Shown here: in pieces, positions 1 through 11,271 of the stretch
How positions within the stretch are numbered: position 1 is the stretch's first letter
Layout of the letters: each line of letters starts with the position of its first letter
NCBI GenBank assembly: GCA_015039365.1
Contig: WION01000589.1
Location: forward strand, 1 to 30,658
Source of the DNA: Amanita rubescens
Taxonomy: Eukaryota; Basidiomycota; Agaricomycetes; Agaricales; Amanitaceae
Reading direction: 5' to 3'
DNA length: 30,658 nucleotides
Notes under the pieces: generated by a model
Databases searched by the model: none
What the model was told of the DNA's origin: nothing
What the model saw: only the letters and a program-made list of their open reading frames with translations
Translations under genes and position numbers: made by a program

Positions 1-379
1 ACTGTCTACCACTATAGAGTCACCATTGGTGCTACCACCACAGCCACTCACTGAGTACTAACAGGTACAACCTTTTGTTGCCCTCATCATCTCCATCACT
101 GTGTTTGGATTTGGTTCTATTCCCATGGAGTAGCACAAGTAGTAATTACTACTAATTAGTCTATCTGAACAGTGCAAGTCAGTTTGAGGCTAGTAGTACA
201 GGTACCACATTGAGCTACTGTATGGTTACTACTATTTTTGACCGATACACTAGTAATTACTGGTACCATTACTGTCTCTACCAGAACTTGTGCAGCAACT
301 ATGACCACAATGGTCCACTACAACTGCCACCCCCTTGCCACCACTACTGACTCAAAAGGGCTATCATTGTCTACTCATT
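1..379. repeat. Left outer flank of giant inverted repeat
   Basis: Reading this stretch as its reverse complement reproduces 10666-11044 with no difference that I could find by eye; position i pairs with 11045-i. The sequence is not tandemly repeated but is rich in ACC/ACT/TGG-like triplets. No ORF of note lies in it. Pairing already holds at base 1, so the arm may continue to the left of the window and its true outer end is not visible. Confidence 0.95.
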
Positions 380-3300
380 GGGGGTGTACCCCTGCAGTTC
401 CCTAGTGTCCTGTCGTCCACCAGGGTACATCGGGGGTGTACCCCTGCAGTTCCCTAGTGTCCTGTCGTCCACCAGGGTACATCGGGGGTGTACCCCTGCA
501 GTTCCCTAGTGTCCTGTCGTCCACCAGGGTACATCGGGGGTGTACCCCTGCAGTTCCCTAGTGTCCTGTCGTCCACCAGGGTACATCGGGGGTGTACCCC
601 TGCAGTTCCCTAGTGTCCTGTCGTCCACCAGGGTACATCGGGGGTGTACCCCTGCAGTTCCCTAGTGTCCTGTCGTCCACCAGGGTACATCGGGGGTGTA
701 CCCCTGCAGTTCCCTAGTGTCCTGTCGTCCACCAGGGTACATCGGGGGTGTACCCCTGCAGTTCCCTAGTGTCCTGTCGTCCACCAGGGTACATCGGGGG
801 TGTACCCCTGCAGTTCCCTAGTGTCCTGTCGTCCACCAGGGTACATCGGGGGTGTACCCCTGCAGTTCCCTAGTGTCCTGTCGTCCACCAGGGTACATCG
901 GGGGTGTACCCCTGCAGTTCCCTAGTGTCCTGTCGTCCACCAGGGTACATCGGGGGTGTACCCCTGCAGTTCCCTAGTGTCCTGTCGTCCACCAGGGTAC
1001 ATCGGGGGTGTACCCCTGCAGTTCCCTAGTGTCCTGTCGTCCACCAGGGTACATCGGGGGTGTACCCCTGCAGTTCCCTAGTGTCCTGTCGTCCACCAGG
1101 GTACATCGGGGGTGTACCCCTGCAGTTCCCTAGTGTCCTGTCGTCCACCAGGGTACATCGGGGGTGTACCCCTGCAGTTCCCTAGTGTCCTGTCGTCCAC
1201 CAGGGTACATCGGGGGTGTACCCCTGCAGTTCCCTAGTGTCCTGTCGTCCACCAGGGTACATCGGGGGTGTACCCCTGCAGTTCCCTAGTGTCCTGTCGT
1301 CCACCAGGGTACATCGGGGGTGTACCCCTGCAGTTCCCTAGTGTCCTGTCGTCCACCAGGGTACATCGGGGGTGTACCCCTGCAGTTCCCTAGTGTCCTG
1401 TCGTCCACCAGGGTACATCGGGGGTGTACCCCTGCAGTTCCCTAGTGTCCTGTCGTCCACCAGGGTACATCGGGGGTGTACCCCTGCAGTTCCCTAGTGT
1501 CCTGTCGTCCACCAGGGTACATCGGGGGTGTACCCCTGCAGTTCCCTAGTGTCCTGTCGTCCACCAGGGTACATCGGGGGTGTACCCCTGCAGTTCCCTA
1601 GTGTCCTGTCGTCCACCAGGGTACATCGGGGGTGTACCCCTGCAGTTCCCTAGTGTCCTGTCGTCCACCAGGGTACATCGGGGGTGTACCCCTGCAGTTC
1701 CCTAGTGTCCTGTCGTCCACCAGGGTACATCGGGGGTGTACCCCTGCAGTTCCCTAGTGTCCTGTCGTCCACCAGGGTACATCGGGGGTGTACCCCTGCA
1801 GTTCCCTAGTGTCCTGTCGTCCACCAGGGTACATCGGGGGTGTACCCCTGCAGTTCCCTAGTGTCCTGTCGTCCACCAGGGTACATCGGGGGTGTACCCC
1901 TGCAGTTCCCTAGTGTCCTGTCGTCCACCAGGGTACATCGGGGGTGTACCCCTGCAGTTCCCTAGTGTCCTGTCGTCCACCAGGGTACATCGGGGGTGTA
2001 CCCCTGCAGTTCCCTAGTGTCCTGTCGTCCACCAGGGTACATCGGGGGTGTACCCCTGCAGTTCCCTAGTGTCCTGTCGTCCACCAGGGTACATCGGGGG
2101 TGTACCCCTGCAGTTCCCTAGTGTCCTGTCGTCCACCAGGGTACATCGGGGGTGTACCCCTGCAGTTCCCTAGTGTCCTGTCGTCCACCAGGGTACATCG
2201 GGGGTGTACCCCTGCAGTTCCCTAGTGTCCTGTCGTCCACCAGGGTACATCGGGGGTGTACCCCTGCAGTTCCCTAGTGTCCTGTCGTCCACCAGGGTAC
2301 ATCGGGGGTGTACCCCTGCAGTTCCCTAGTGTCCTGTCGTCCACCAGGGTACATCGGGGGTGTACCCCTGCAGTTCCCTAGTGTCCTGTCGTCCACCAGG
2401 GTACATCGGGGGTGTACCCCTGCAGTTCCCTAGTGTCCTGTCGTCCACCAGGGTACATCGGGGGTGTACCCCTGCAGTTCCCTAGTGTCCTGTCGTCCAC
2501 CAGGGTACATCGGGGGTGTACCCCTGCAGTTCCCTAGTGTCCTGTCGTCCACCAGGGTACATCGGGGGTGTACCCCTGCAGTTCCCTAGTGTCCTGTCGT
2601 CCACCAGGGTACATCGGGGGTGTACCCCTGCAGTTCCCTAGTGTCCTGTCGTCCACCAGGGTACATCGGGGGTGTACCCCTGCAGTTCCCTAGTGTCCTG
2701 TCGTCCACCAGGGTACATCGGGGGTGTACCCCTGCAGTTCCCTAGTGTCCTGTCGTCCACCAGGGTACATCGGGGGTGTACCCCTGCAGTTCCCTAGTGT
2801 CCTGTCGTCCACCAGGGTACATCGGGGGTGTACCCCTGCAGTTCCCTAGTGTCCTGTCGTCCACCAGGGTACATCGGGGGTGTACCCCTGCAGTTCCCTA
2901 GTGTCCTGTCGTCCACCAGGGTACATCGGGGGTGTACCCCTGCAGTTCCCTAGTGTCCTGTCGTCCACCAGGGTACATCGGGGGTGTACCCCTGCAGTTC
3001 CCTAGTGTCCTGTCGTCCACCAGGGTACATCGGGGGTGTACCCCTGCAGTTCCCTAGTGTCCTGTCGTCCACCAGGGTACATCGGGGGTGTACCCCTGCA
3101 GTTCCCTAGTGTCCTGTCGTCCACCAGGGTACATCGGGGGTGTACCCCTGCAGTTCCCTAGTGTCCTGTCGTCCACCAGGGTACATCGGGGGTGTACCCC
3201 TGCAGTTCCCTAGTGTCCTGTCGTCCACCAGGGTACATCGGGGGTGTACCCCTGCAGTTCCCTAGTGTCCTGTCGTCCACCAGGGTACATCGGGGGTGTA

Positions 3301-6176
3301 CCCCTGCAGTTCCCTAGTGTCCTGTCGTCCACCAGGGTACATCGGGGGTGTACCCCTGCAGTTCCCTAGTGTCCTGTCGTCCACCAGGGTACATCGGGGG
3401 TGTACCCCTGCAGTTCCCTAGTGTCCTGTCGTCCACCAGGGTACATCGGGGGTGTACCCCTGCAGTTCCCTAGTGTCCTGTCGTCCACCAGGGTACATCG
3501 GGGGTGTACCCCTGCAGTTCCCTAGTGTCCTGTCGTCCACCAGGGTACATCGGGGGTGTACCCCTGCAGTTCCCTAGTGTCCTGTCGTCCACCAGGGTAC
3601 ATCGGGGGTGTACCCCTGCAGTTCCCTAGTGTCCTGTCGTCCACCAGGGTACATCGGGGGTGTACCCCTGCAGTTCCCTAGTGTCCTGTCGTCCACCAGG
3701 GTACATCGGGGGTGTACCCCTGCAGTTCCCTAGTGTCCTGTCGTCCACCAGGGTACATCGGGGGTGTACCCCTGCAGTTCCCTAGTGTCCTGTCGTCCAC
3801 CAGGGTACATCGGGGGTGTACCCCTGCAGTTCCCTAGTGTCCTGTCGTCCACCAGGGTACATCGGGGGTGTACCCCTGCAGTTCCCTAGTGTCCTGTCGT
3901 CCACCAGGGTACATCGGGGGTGTACCCCTGCAGTTCCCTAGTGTCCTGTCGTCCACCAGGGTACATCGGGGGTGTACCCCTGCAGTTCCCTAGTGTCCTG
4001 TCGTCCACCAGGGTACATCGGGGGTGTACCCCTGCAGTTCCCTAGTGTCCTGTCGTCCACCAGGGTACATCGGGGGTGTACCCCTGCAGTTCCCTAGTGT
4101 CCTGTCGTCCACCAGGGTACATCGGGGGTGTACCCCTGCAGTTCCCTAGTGTCCTGTCGTCCACCAGGGTACATCGGGGGTGTACCCCTGCAGTTCCCTA
4201 GTGTCCTGTCGTCCACCAGGGTACATCGGGGGTGTACCCCTGCAGTTCCCTAGTGTCCTGTCGTCCACCAGGGTACATCGGGGGTGTACCCCTGCAGTTC
4301 CCTAGTGTCCTGTCGTCCACCAGGGTACATCGGGGGTGTACCCCTGCAGTTCCCTAGTGTCCTGTCGTCCACCAGGGTACATCGGGGGTGTACCCCTGCA
4401 GTTCCCTAGTGTCCTGTCGTCCACCAGGGTACATCGGGGGTGTACCCCTGCAGTTCCCTAGTGTCCTGTCGTCCACCAGGGTACATCGGGGGTGTACCCC
4501 TGCAGTTCCCTAGTGTCCTGTCGTCCACCAGGGTACATCGGGGGTGTACCCCTGCAGTTCCCTAGTGTCCTGTCGTCCACCAGGGTACATCGGGGGTGTA
4601 CCCCTGCAGTTCCCTAGTGTCCTGTCGTCCACCAGGGTACATCGGGGGTGTACCCCTGCAGTTCCCTAGTGTCCTGTCGTCCACCAGGGTACATCGGGGG
4701 TGTACCCCTGCAGTTCCCTAGTGTCCTGTCGTCCACCAGGGTACATCGGGGGTGTACCCCTGCAGTTCCCTAGTGTCCTGTCGTCCACCAGGGTACATCG
4801 GGGGTGTACCCCTGCAGTTCCCTAGTGTCCTGTCGTCCACCAGGGTACATCGGGGGTGTACCCCTGCAGTTCCCTAGTGTCCTGTCGTCCACCAGGGTAC
4901 ATCGGGGGTGTACCCCTGCAGTTCCCTAGTGTCCTGTCGTCCACCAGGGTACATCGGGGGTGTACCCCTGCAGTTCCCTAGTGTCCTGTCGTCCACCAGG
5001 GTACATCGGGGGTGTACCCCTGCAGTTCCCTAGTGTCCTGTCGTCCACCAGGGTACATCGGGGGTGTACCCCTGCAGTTCCCTAGTGTCCTGTCGTCCAC
5101 CAGGGTACATCGGGGGTGTACCCCTGCAGTTCCCTAGTGTCCTGTCGTCCACCAGGGTACATCGGGGGTGTACCCCTGCAGTTCCCTAGTGTCCCTGTCG
5201 TCCACCAGGGTACATCGGGGGTGTACCCCTGCAGTTCCCTAGTGTCCTGTCGTCCACCAGGGTACATCGTGGGTGTACCCCTGCAGTTCCCTAGTGTCCT
5301 GTCGTCCACCAGGGTACATCGGGGGTGTACCCCTGCAGTTCCCTAGTGTCCTGTCGTCCACCAGGGTACATCGGGGGTGTACCCCTGCAGTTCCCTAGTG
5401 TCCTGTCGTCCACAGGGTACATCGGGGGTGTACCCCTGCAGTTCCCTAGTGTCCTGTCGTCCACCAGGGTACATCGGGGGTGTACCCCTGCAGTTCCCTA
5501 GTGTCCTGTCGTCCACCAGGGTACATCGGGGGTGTACCCCTGCAGTTCCCTAGTGTCCCTGTCGTCCACCAGGGTACATCGGGGGTGTACCCCTGCAGTT
5601 CCCGAGTGTCCTGTCGTCCACCAGGGTACATCGGGGGTGTACCCCTGCAGTTCCCTAGTGTCCTGTCGTCCACCAGGGTACATCGGGGGTGTACCCCTGC
5701 AGTTCCCTAGTGTCCTGTCCGTCCACCAGGGTACATCGGGGGTGTACCCCTGCAGTTCCCTAGTGTCCTGTCGTCCACCAGGGTACATCGGGGGTTGTAC
5801 CCCTGCAGTTCCCTAGTGTCCTGTCGTCCACCAGGGTACATCGGGGGTGTACCCCTGCAGTTCCCTAGTGTCCTGTCGTCCACCAGGGTACATCGGGGGT
5901 GTACCCCTGCAGTTCCCTAGTGTCCTGTCGTCCACCAGGGTACATCGGGGGTGTACCCCTGCAGTTCCCTAGTGTCCTGTCGTCCACCAGGGTACATCGG
6001 GGGTGTACCCCTGCAGTTCCCTAGTGTCCTGTCGTCCACCAGGGTACATCGGGGGTGTACCCCTGCAGTTCCCTAGTGTCCTGTCGTCCACCAGGGTACA
6101 TCGGGGGTGTACCCCTGCAGTTCCCTAGTGCCACTGTCCTGTCGTCCACCAGGGTACATCGGGGGTGTACCCCTGC
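380..6176 (+). repeat. 52-bp minisatellite, left array (about 111 units)
   Basis: A 52-bp unit starting GGGGGTGTACCCCTGCAG recurs head to tail. From 380 to about 5190 (some 92 units) I saw no substitution or indel. Variants appear only toward the loop: extra C near 5194 and 5558, G to T near 5270, a lost C near 5413, T to G near 5604, extra C near 5720, extra T near 5795, and a 6-base insertion near 6131. The last unit breaks off after CCCCTGC at 6176. Because 52 is not a multiple of 3 and the unit holds CTAG, uninterrupted arrays carry a stop in every frame; the 75-96 codon frames near 5.1-6.3 kb exist only where indels rephase the array. I treat it as non-coding. Confidence 0.97.
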
Positions 6177-6330
6177 TGCACCACTGCTTGTCACCACCAC
6201 TGCTGCACCACTACCTGCAACATACAGTGTCACCACCACTGCTGCACCACTGCTTGTCACCACCACTGCTGCACCACTGCTTGTCACCACTGCTGCTGCA
6301 CCACTACCTGCAACATACAGTATCACTACC
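6174..6330 (+). repeat. CACTGCTGCACCAC tandem blocks
   Basis: Blocks of the form CTGCTGCACCACT followed by GCTTGTCACCAC or ACCTGCAACATACAGT alternate several times. The longer ACCTGCAACATACAGT version occurs twice (about 6210 and 6308). This is a small, imperfect minisatellite abutting the truncated last unit of the left array, and its CTGC start continues the CCCCTGC of that unit. Confidence 0.75.
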
Positions 6331-7069
6331 ATAACTGCATGATTTACTGCCACAGCCACTGGCACTGCCCACCATCCCTTGGGCTATTATCACCTACTAC
6401 TAGTCCCAGCCTTACTACCACCCACTGCTCTGATTGTGCCAACAGGCTACTAATCACTCCTGGTAGTACCACCACCACTGCCTACCATCACCACCTACTA
6501 CTACCACCTGCTGCCAGCACTCTAATCATCACCACCTGATACTACCTACTGCCAATACTCAGAAGTTACAAACACAGTATGGTACACCCAATGTACCCTG
6601 GTGGACCCCAGGACACCACTGCCACCACCACTGCCACCACCACTGCTGCCAGTGGTTGGGCATCTGCATTTTGTCCAATATGGACCATCATAGCCTTGGG
6701 CTTGCTGTGCATGCTTGTGGCCTTGACTCCACACCAGGGGGCATAAATATTATTGTGGCTACCTACCACCTTCCTAGAATATAAAGAGAAAAAAAAAGAA
6801 TACATACCAACATGACAAAGGGTGAATAGTAGAAGCAAATAGTAGAAGCAAATTGAACACTAGTTGCAGATCTGTACCAGGCAGGAGCAGCTGACAGGAG
6901 CACAAAAAATGAAATATTCAATGATTCAATTGTAATTTTTGCCAAGATAACAAAACTGCAATAGTCAAGGTCAAATATTGAAATATATTAGTCTAGTCAT
7001 TTTGATCTGACAGGCACTGTTGCACTAATTGTCTGATTGTTGACCATCATGATCTGACAGGCACTATTG
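6177..7069. other. Unique central loop between the two arrays
   Basis: About 0.9 kb separates the opposed arrays. The left third (to about 6340) is built of CACTGCTGCACCAC/CTTGTCACC blocks; the middle holds CCACCACTG triplets and one decayed array unit (6581-6616); the right third is AT-rich. A 13-bp tandem duplication occurs at 6828-6853. A 22-bp direct repeat (GATCTGACAGGCACT core) is at 7004-7025 and 7051-7072, one mismatch apart, the second copy running into the right array. The loop is not itself palindromic. Frames here, such as a Cys/His/Thr-rich one at 6165-6539, follow the simple repeats and have no recognisable fold, so I call no gene. Confidence 0.8.
6581..6616 (-). repeat. Single diverged copy of the 52-bp unit in the loop
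   Basis: The stretch reads GGTACACCCAATGTACCCTG followed by GTGGACCCCAGGACAC. This matches about 36 bases of the unit in the orientation of the right array, lacking two C of the C5 run and with CGA changed to CCC. It sits alone between unrelated triplet-rich DNA. It is either a relic of an earlier array or the kind of single copy from which the arrays grew. Confidence 0.75.
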
Positions 7070-10000
7070 CACCCCCGATGTACCCTGGTGGACGACAGGA
7101 CACTAGGGAACTGCAGGGGTACACCCCCGATGTACCCTGGTGGACGACAGGACACTAGGGAACTGCAGGGGTACACCCCCGATGTACCCTGGTGGACGAC
7201 AGGACACTAGGGAACTGCAGGGGTACACCCCCGATGTACCCTGGTGGACGACAGGACACTAGGGAACTGCAGGGGTACACCCCCGATGTACCCTGGTGGA
7301 CGACAGGACACTAGGGAACTGCAGGGGTACACCCCCGATGTACCCTGGTGGACGACAGGACACTAGGGAACTGCAGGGGTACACCCCCGATGTACCCTGG
7401 TGGACGACAGGACACTAGGGAACTGCAGGGGTACACCCCCGATGTACCCTGGTGGACGACAGGACACTAGGGAACTGCAGGGGTACACCCCCGATGTACC
7501 CTGGTGGACGACAGGACACTAGGGAACTGCAGGGGTACACCCCCGATGTACCCTGGTGGACGACAGGACACTAGGGAACTGCAGGGGGTACACCCCCGAT
7601 GTACCCTGGTGGACGACAGGACACTAGGGAACTGCAGGGGTACACCCCCGATGTACCCTGGTGGACGACAGGACACTAGGGAACTGCAGGGGTACAACCC
7701 CGATGTACCCTGGTGGACGACAGGACACTAGGGAACTGCAGGGGTACACCCCCGATGTACCCTGGTGGACGACAGGACACTAGGGAACTGCAGGGTACAC
7801 CCCCGATGTACCCTGGTGGACGACAGGACACTAGGGAACTGCAGGGGTACACCCCCGATGTACCCTGGTGGACGACAGGACACTAGGGAACTGCAGGGGT
7901 ACACCCCCGATGTACCCTGGTGGACGACAGGACACTAGGGAACTGCAGGGGTACACCCCCGATGTACCCTGGTGGACGACAGGACACTAGGGAACTGCAG
8001 GGGTACACCCCCGATGTACCCTGGTGGACGACAGGACACTAGGGAACTGCAGGGGTACACCCCCGATGTACCCTGGTGGACGACAGGACACTAGGGAACT
8101 GCAGGGGTACACCCCCGATGTACCCTGGTGGACGACAGGACACTAGGGAACTGCAGGGGTACACCCCCGATGTACCCTGGTGGACGACAGGACACTAGGG
8201 AACTGCAGGGGTACACCCCCGATGTACCCTGGTGGACGACAGGACACTAGGGAACTGCAGGGGTACACCCCCGATGTACCCTGGTGGACGACAGGACACT
8301 AGGGAACTGCAGGGGTACACCCCCGATGTACCCTGGTGGACGACAGGACACTAGGGAACTGCAGGGGTACACCCCCGATGTACCCTGGTGGACGACAGGA
8401 CACTAGGGAACTGCAGGGGTACACCCCCGATGTACCCTGGTGGACGACAGGACACTAGGGAACTGCAGGGGTACACCCCCGATGTACCCTGGTGGACGAC
8501 AGGACACTAGGGAACTGCAGGGGTACACCCCCGATGTACCCTGGTGGACGACAGGACACTAGGGAACTGCAGGGGTACACCCCCGATGTACCCTGGTGGA
8601 CGACAGGACACTAGGGAACTGCAGGGGTACACCCCCGATGTACCCTGGTGGACGACAGGACACTAGGGAACTGCAGGGGTACACCCCCGATGTACCCTGG
8701 TGGACGACAGGACACTAGGGAACTGCAGGGGTACACCCCCGATGTACCCTGGTGGACGACAGGACACTAGGGAACTGCAGGGGTACACCCCCGATGTACC
8801 CTGGTGGACGACAGGACACTAGGGAACTGCAGGGGTACACCCCCGATGTACCCTGGTGGACGACAGGACACTAGGGAACTGCAGGGGTACACCCCCGATG
8901 TACCCTGGTGGACGACAGGACACTAGGGAACTGCAGGGGTACACCCCCGATGTACCCTGGTGGACGACAGGACACTAGGGAACTGCAGGGGTACACCCCC
9001 GATGTACCCTGGTGGACGACAGGGACACTAGGGAACTGCAGGGGTACACCCCCGATGTACCCTGGTGGACGACAGGACACTAGGGAACTGCAGGGGTACA
9101 CCCCCGATGTACCCTGGTGGACGACAGGACACTAGGGAACTGCAGGGGTACACCCCCGATGTACCCTGGTGGACGACAGGACACTAGGGAACTGCAGGGG
9201 TACACCCCCGATGTACCCTGGTGGACGACAGGACACTAGGGAACTGCAGGGGTACACCCCCGATGTACCCTGGTGGACGACAGGACACTAGGGAACTGCA
9301 GGGGTACACCCCCGATGTACCCTGGTGGACGACAGGACACTAGGGAACTGCAGGGGTACACCCCCGATGTACCCTGGTGGACGACAGGACACTAGGGAAC
9401 TGCAGGGGTACACCCCCGATGTACCCTGGTGGACGACAGGACACTAGGGAACTGCAGGGGTACACCCCCGATGTACCCTGGTGGACGACAGGACACTAGG
9501 GAACTGCAGGGGTAACACCCCCGATGTACCCTGGTGGACGACAGGACACTAGGGAACTGCAGGGGTACACCCCCGATGTACCCTGGTGGACGACAGGACA
9601 CTAGGGAACTGCAGGGGTACACCCCCGATGTACCCTGGTGGACGACAGGACACTAGGGAACTGCAGGGGTACACCCCCGATGTACCCTGGTGGACGACAG
9701 GACACTAGGGAACTGCAGGGGTACACCCCCGATGTACCCTGGTGGACGACAGGACACTAGGGAACTGCAGGGGTACACCCCCGATGTACCCTGGTGGACG
9801 ACAGGACACTAGGGAACTGCAGGGGTACACCCCCGATGTACCCTGGTGGACGACAGGACACTAGGGAACTGCAGGGGTACACCCCCGATGTACCCTGGTG
9901 GACGACAGGACACTAGGGAACTGCAGGGGTACACCCCCGATGTACCCTGGTGGACGACAGGACACTAGGGAACTGCAGGGGTACACCCCCGATGTACCCT

Positions 10001-10665
10001 GGTGGACGACAGGACACTAGGGAACTGCAGGGGTACACCCCCGATGTACCCTGGTGGACGACAGGACACTAGGGAACTGCAGGGGTACACCCCCGATGTA
10101 CCCTGGTGGACGACAGGACACTAGGGAACTGCAGGGGTACACCCCCGATGTACCCTGGTGGACGACAGGACACTAGGGAACTGCAGGGTACACCCCCGAT
10201 GTACCCTGGTGGACGACAGGACACTAGGGAACTGCAGGGGTACACCCCCGATGTACCCTGGTGGACGACAGGACACTAGGGAACTGCAGGGGTACACCCC
10301 CGATGTACCCTGGTGGACGACAGGACACTAGGGAACTGCAGGGGTACACCCCCGATGTACCCTGGTGGACGACAGGACACTAGGGAACTGCAGGGGTACA
10401 CCCCCGATGTACCCTGGTGGACGACAGGACACTAGGGAACTGCAGGGGTACACCCCCGATGTACCCTGGTGGACGACAGGACACTAGGGAACTGCAGGGG
10501 TACACCCCCGATGTACCCTGGTGGACGACAGGACACTAGGGAACTGCAGGGGTACACCCCCGATGTACCCTGGTGGACGACAGGACACTAGGGAACTGCA
10601 GGGGTACACCCCCGATGTACCCTGGTGGACGACAGGACACTAGGGAACTGCAGGGGTACACCCCC
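7070..10665 (-). repeat. 52-bp minisatellite, right array (about 69 units, inverted)
   Basis: The unit is the same as in the left array, reverse complemented (CACCCCCGATGTACCCTGG and so on). Unlike the left array, variants are scattered along its length: extra G near 7585, C to A near 7697, lost G near 7794, extra G near 9023, extra A near 9514, lost G near 10187. These do not mirror those of the left array and the two arrays differ in length by about 42 units, so array sequences have changed independently since the inverted copy arose, or were assembled imperfectly. Confidence 0.97.
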
Positions 10666-11044
10666 AATGAGTAGACAATGATAGCCCTTTTGAGTCAGTA
10701 GTGGTGGCAAGGGGGTGGCAGTTGTAGTGGACCATTGTGGTCATAGTTGCTGCACAAGTTCTGGTAGAGACAGTAATGGTACCAGTAATTACTAGTGTAT
10801 CGGTCAAAAATAGTAGTAACCATACAGTAGCTCAATGTGGTACCTGTACTACTAGCCTCAAACTGACTTGCACTGTTCAGATAGACTAATTAGTAGTAAT
10901 TACTACTTGTGCTACTCCATGGGAATAGAACCAAATCCAAACACAGTGATGGAGATGATGAGGGCAACAAAAGGTTGTACCTGTTAGTACTCAGTGAGTG
11001 GCTGTGGTGGTAGCACCAATGGTGACTCTATAGTGGTAGACAGT
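10666..11044. repeat. Right outer flank of giant inverted repeat
   Basis: Exact reverse complement of bases 1-379. Pairing can be followed to the first base of the window, ending here at 11041-11044 (CAGT). Whether the arm ends at 11044 or runs on cannot be decided without sequence to the left of base 1. Confidence 0.95.
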
Positions 11045-11271
11045 GGGGAGTAGGTAGTACTTTAGTGGTGGGAGCACCCAGCAATCATTGTTGTGTAGGC
11101 AGGTGCATGTTAAGTGCATTAAAACAGCACTTGTGGTGATGGTAGACAAGCAGTATTCACACCACTATTGCTTGACAGATCACAAAAAGGTGGTGGTTGT
11201 TGGTTGTTGCTATAGTATTACAACAGATGTTATCATTATAATCAAACTCCGACTAAAAATTCAAACTCCGA
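11045..11271. other. Short gap between inverted repeat and TPR array
   Basis: No gene is recognisable. The composition resembles the inverted-repeat flank (GGTAGT/GTGGTGG words), then becomes AT-rich. AACTCCGA occurs twice (11244 and 11264 regions). An in-frame TAA at about 11254 closes the TPR reading frame upstream of its first ATG. Confidence 0.6.

Noticed and set aside
1..400. Telomere or subtelomere at the window start
   Set aside because: No TTAGGG-type repeat or other known telomeric motif is present; only the array and its flank are seen.
6165..6539. 124-codon Cys/His/Thr-rich frame in the loop
   Set aside because: Composition follows the CAC/TGC simple repeats; there is no metal-finger spacing and no sign of a real gene.
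5082..9622. Open frames of 75-96 codons on both strands in the arrays (MYPCSSLVSCRPP and MDDRTLGNCRG types)
   Set aside because: They are translations of the 52-bp unit in shifting frames, opened only where indels rephase the array. They have no start context, are mirrored on both strands, and resemble no protein family.
380..10665. CRISPR-like array
   Set aside because: The units are contiguous, with no variable spacers, in a clearly eukaryotic context with spliced genes.
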